64,000 nucleotides of DNA from Anisus vortex. Its lineage: Eukaryota > Mollusca > Gastropoda > Planorbidae. Made by a program: the position numbers and the translations under genes. The notes beneath the pieces were generated by a model. The model was not told where the DNA came from and did not search any database. It saw nothing but the letters and a program-made list of their open reading frames with translations. Location: assembly GCA_949126835.1 (NCBI GenBank), contig OX421495.1, positions 19,869,079 through 19,933,078 of the forward strand, in the 5' to 3' direction. Shown piece after piece: positions 60,771 through 64,000 of this stretch; the stretch's first letter is position 1, and every line of letters starts with the position of its first letter.

Positions 60771-60847
60771 ATAAGGCTATTAGCGGGGCGGAGATAAACT
60801 CTGACCCCCAAATAAGGCTATTAGCGGGGCGGAGATAAACTCTGACC
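60771..60847. repeat. direct duplication, ~39-bp unit x2
   Basis: AAATAAGGCTATTAGCGGGG plus CGGAGATAAACTCTGACC occurs twice in tandem, nearly identical. Confidence 0.9.
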
Positions 60848-61389
60848 CACCACCTATGATATCTCCACCTATGGTATCTTCCCCTCTGATACCCCCTCCC
60901 CCATGGTATCTCCACCTATTCCCCCCCCCCAGTTATCTAAGCACTAAAACTCTAAACACAGACTTGGTCGATAGCTTCCATCATAGTATTTCTCAAACAG
61001 ATGTCCGTGGTCCTACATAGGTCGGTCAACAAGATTACTTTTTAGAGATAAATTTTCCGAAATAATATAAGCAATAGACAAGGCCTAGACATTATTTTCT
61101 AAATTCATTTGATTGTCTTCCTTGACTGGCCGAAGTTATCTGACTTTTCCTGACTTCTGAAATTCTGTGTTGAGGGAGAAGAAATCCCACAATACCTAAG
61201 TGCAATATTTTCTTTACATGTGTTCAGAATTATTTGCAATTCCGTTTCGGTGTAAACTTTACATTTACAGCTTCTGCGAAAGAAAGTTACTCGTAAAATA
61301 TTGAGATTTTTTTTATTTAATATATTTAATGTAATAATATTTAATGTATGGCTTTTAGCACCAAAACACTAACATAAACTCAACTCTCT

Positions 61390-61790
61390 CCGTACCGACT
61401 GGTGCTTAAAGCGAAAGCCAAAGACCTCCATCTATCTGGGTCCACTGCAGCTCGAGACGCAGTTTCTAAGCTCATGACTCTAGCCTTCAAGTCCTTTCCC
61501 AATTATCCATTTTTTCTTTGGTTTTTCTTTCTACCTTTTTCCCTGGGGCTGTCCTGGAGAGGGAGTCAGCTGTAGACGTGTCCTTGCCATCTCCTTGCTG
61601 AGACGCTCTCTTCTAGCGGAACTACTCATGTTTTTCTCACGTAGGTCCTCATTTGATATAGTTTGTGGCCAGAAAATCTTGAAGATGCGTCGTAGGCTTT
61701 GTGTCTGGAACACCCCCAGTTTCTTTTCAATGGTGTAGTTTTCTAGCTTCAGACCCATACAGCAGAACAACTGCCAAATAAATATACCGT
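61390..61790 (-). mobile_element. LINE-type coding relic (C-terminal end)
   Basis: The minus strand reads LGVFQTQSLRRIFKIFWPQ then ISNEDLRE, and in shifted frames RWQGHVY and LETASRAAVDPDRWRSLAF. The order FxxxCLRRI...I.N..L...RRLRW.GHV...DP..WR is typical of the last part of several LINE ORF2 proteins. Shifts and stops show decay. Confidence 0.55.
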
Positions 61791-62139
61791 AAAATGGACA
61801 GATTCTTTGAGGTGCATGGTATCAGATATGAACAAGTCATTGGCCTGTGTTCTGACCTTCAACATTTTTTTATCCAAAGCTCCCAACATTATTAGCAACA
61901 GAGAGCTGGGTTAACCGTTAAGCAAACAAAATAAGAATTTGCTAAGAGCATCAAGGAAAGAAAATATCTTTTTTTACGATGGAAGGAATTGACTCTAATC
62001 CATTCCCCATAGGACCCAATACAGCAACTAAAGCATCTGAACCATGATCCACAAAATCAGGCCCCGGTTTATAATGCAACAATACAAAATATTACCAAAA
62101 ACACTGCGGCTTTCGAAATGAAAAGTTAAAATATAATTA

Positions 62140-62218
62140 TTATTCGTAACTGGCTTACGTGAAGAAATGCAGCACTTTTTCACGTAACTGGCTTACGTGA
62201 AGAAATGCAGCACTTTTT
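62140..62218. repeat. direct duplication, ~37-bp unit x2
   Basis: CGTAACTGGCTTACGTGAAG plus AAATGCAGCACTTTTT occurs twice in tandem; TTACGTGA gives each unit a small palindrome-like core. Confidence 0.85.
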
Positions 62219-62394
62219 TTTGCAAGACGCCAATGCAGGTGGAGCCTTTGCACACACATATAGAAACTATACTCTCATGGGTGTATTTCGTTTTTAAATA
62301 TTTATTTAATTCCTTGTCGACATTGAATCCTCGCCCTTGAATGTTATTAACGATATATCAACAACCGGTTGTATTCTCCATTAGTGATCTGCCT

Positions 62395-62854
62395 TCAGGG
62401 GTCAAAGCGATTCAAGCACGATTTATAGATCTGATAAATGATGGGGATGCAAAACAAAGGGCCAGATATCTGGGAAAATGTGCTGTAGTGATTTTCGGAT
62501 TGCAATGACACTTTCCTACCCTGATGCAGCAAATTGGCTCTAATGCTGATTCCGTTTGAAACTACCTACGCACGTGAGACTGTTTTCTCCACGTTACTTG
62601 CTATCAAAACTAAACCCTATTTGATTTAAAATAATTCTACTAAAACATTTTATTTTTTCAATAAGTAGGTCTAGGCCTATTGTTGTTTTTTTTGCAAAAA
62701 ATTTTTTGTTAACAATATCTTATATTACTATAGTCTATGTTAATTGTAGCATTTTTTTTTTTACAGTAAATGTTTTTAGGGACCACATGCCATCAAAGAA
62801 AAAAATCTAAGGGACCGCGGGGCAAGAAATTCTTGAAAAGTTGGAGAACCACTG
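62395..62854 (+). mobile_element. hAT transposon relic: transposase C-terminus and right terminus
   Basis: At about 62533-62617 the plus strand reads LALMLIPFETTYARETVFST followed by LLAIKTK, which matches the C-terminal dimerisation motif of ZBED5-like hAT transposases. The element ends AAAAGTTGGAGAACCACTG at 62854, the reverse complement of CAGTGGTTCTCCAACTTTT, a classic hAT terminus. The left end was not found. Confidence 0.72.
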
Positions 62855-63888
62855 TTCCGCTGGTTAAGTTAAAGTGGGGGCGTGTATTGTGTGATAACGT
62901 TTATGACGTAAGATGTTAAACATAACCCCCACCCCAGAAAAAACACACGTCATAACGTCACATATTTTTGCAGATATGTTACGATGGGTAAGGGGGGGGG
63001 GAATTTAGACAATGTGTTGCTACATTCATTAAACAGCTGGGTCTCTCCTCAAACGGAATTCGGAATTAAAACTAATTGTACATAATTTACTACAGTACTA
63101 ATAGTGTATATAATATTGTACTATTTAAAAGAAAATGAAAAAAAAAGTTAATTGAAATATGCAAATCGTAAAATTGGATATAGAGTCTATTATGTTGTGT
63201 TTTTTCCTTGTTTTTTTTTTGTTGTTGTTGTTGCTTTTGAAGGGGAGGGGGACGGAAGCTTTTTGACGTCAGCTTGAATAAAAAGACGGGGCTGGGGGAG
63301 TCTGACTTTTTGTGATGATTAGGGTGGGGGGTGTATGGGTAAAGATTAAATCGATCTGCCACTCCAAAACACACAAAAAATTTAACCCTCGTTTCATTGA
63401 TAACAGCATATCTTTATATTTAAAAGTATGAGTAAAATGCTGGTAGGCCTGAACACTGACACAAAACGAGGCTTTCATTTCCCTTGATGTTTTGCTTTAT
63501 CTTTTTTTTTTTGTTCTCTTTTCTCTAAGGAGCGTCAGGTCTTAAAGACTTAAAAAAAATACCATTCACTGAACTATATAAAACATTTTTTCCTTTTAAA
63601 TTAACGTTTGTCTTAGTTTCCGGCAATTACCACGGGGCACAAGTTAGATAACCAGGGCAGGGAGGGGGAGTAACTCGGGCCAGGGTAATTACATGAGTTA
63701 TCTTTCCTTACCTCCGCCAAGAAACTATACGATTAATGGTTATCAAGACACGATTAAAAGTGCTAAGCAATGAAAGGACAGATTATAATAAACAAGACTT
63801 CAGGTAACTTCAGTTGATAACACAAAGCACATTTGGAAACTAAAAGGTTTTATGATTTGCACGACATATTATTAATTACAGGTCTTAC

Positions 63889-64000
63889 ATTGAGCGGCAG
63901 CAAGTTTGACTGGGGGTCCGAAGGTCCTGGGTTCGAATTCTGGTGGAGGCTAGGATTTTTTCCAAGAACGAGTGTTCCTGACTCTACCCAGCTCTGATGG
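63889..64000 (+). mobile_element. tRNA-derived SINE, cut by the window edge
   Basis: GAGCGGCAGCAAGTTTGACT, GGTCCTGGGTTCGAATTC (box-B-like), GGAGGCTAGGATTTTTTCC and TACCCAGCTCTGATGG match the 13445-13722 SINE. The 3' half lies outside the window. Confidence 0.78.

Larger units (their letters stand above)
53721..64000. other. region upstream of the first visible nidogen exon
   Basis: One or more nidogen 5' exons (signal peptide and start of NIDO) must lie upstream of 53720, but no candidate with good splice sites and similarity was found here. Contents recognised: LINE fragments (53885-53995, 54186-54460, 61390-61790), a hAT relic (62395-62854), a SINE at the right edge, (CA)n, CT-rich and G-run simple sequence, and two short direct duplications. 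The parts 54640-58500 and 58700-59500 show nothing I could assign. Confidence 0.5.

Overview
The window looks like AT-rich, repeat-dense nuclear DNA from an invertebrate animal, most likely a gastropod mollusc. That taxonomic call is an inference from three things: a nidogen with many EGF modules, short phase-conserved exons spread over long AT-rich introns, and the mix of hAT, LINE and tRNA-derived SINE relics. There is no prokaryotic gene structure. All three protein-coding genes I could assemble lie on the minus strand. I built their exons by hand from protein similarity, GT/AG junctions and codon phase, and every junction keeps the reading frame.

Layout. 1-2244: broken hAT transposase with a BED zinc finger. 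2859-8923: nine-exon trypsin-like serine protease (296 aa) with an intact His/Asp/Ser triad; a 5'-truncated LINE sits in one intron. 8924-15504: intergenic repeats (17-bp minisatellite, SINE, palindromic MITE). 15505-21505: a second nine-exon protease (293 aa) with an almost identical exon ladder, but the catalytic His codon reads Gln, so it looks like a pseudoenzyme. 21506-27045: transposon-rich spacer. 27046-53720: 25 exons of nidogen (1,229 residues seen), in order NIDO domain, EGF, G2F beta-barrel, about eleven EGF modules, six YWTD/LDLR-B blades and a final EGF. Its signal-peptide exon(s) were not found and may lie in or beyond 53721-64000, which otherwise shows only transposon relics and simple repeats.

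The most striking pattern is a set of tandem arrays placed on exon-intron junctions. Four arrays have repeat units that contain the splice site plus adjoining exon bases: about 49 copies of a 54-bp unit with a 3' splice site at 28921-31590, about 17 copies of a 19-bp unit with a 5' splice site at 35728-36060, about three copies of an 82-bp unit with a 5' splice site at 32970-33204, and about 2.4 copies of a 5' splice-site unit in the first protease gene at 3483-3605. Two more arrays (33-bp and 38-bp units) start just upstream of 3' splice sites. In the 54-bp array the unit is 18 codons long, has no stop and is in frame with the downstream YWTD exon, so use of upstream acceptors could lengthen the protein by 18-residue steps. 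This is the best candidate here for an undescribed phenomenon: splice-junction-seeded minisatellites.

The two proteases are tandem paralogues, probably secreted digestive or hemolymph proteins. Nidogen is a basement-membrane linker. I see no functional connection between them beyond being neighbours.
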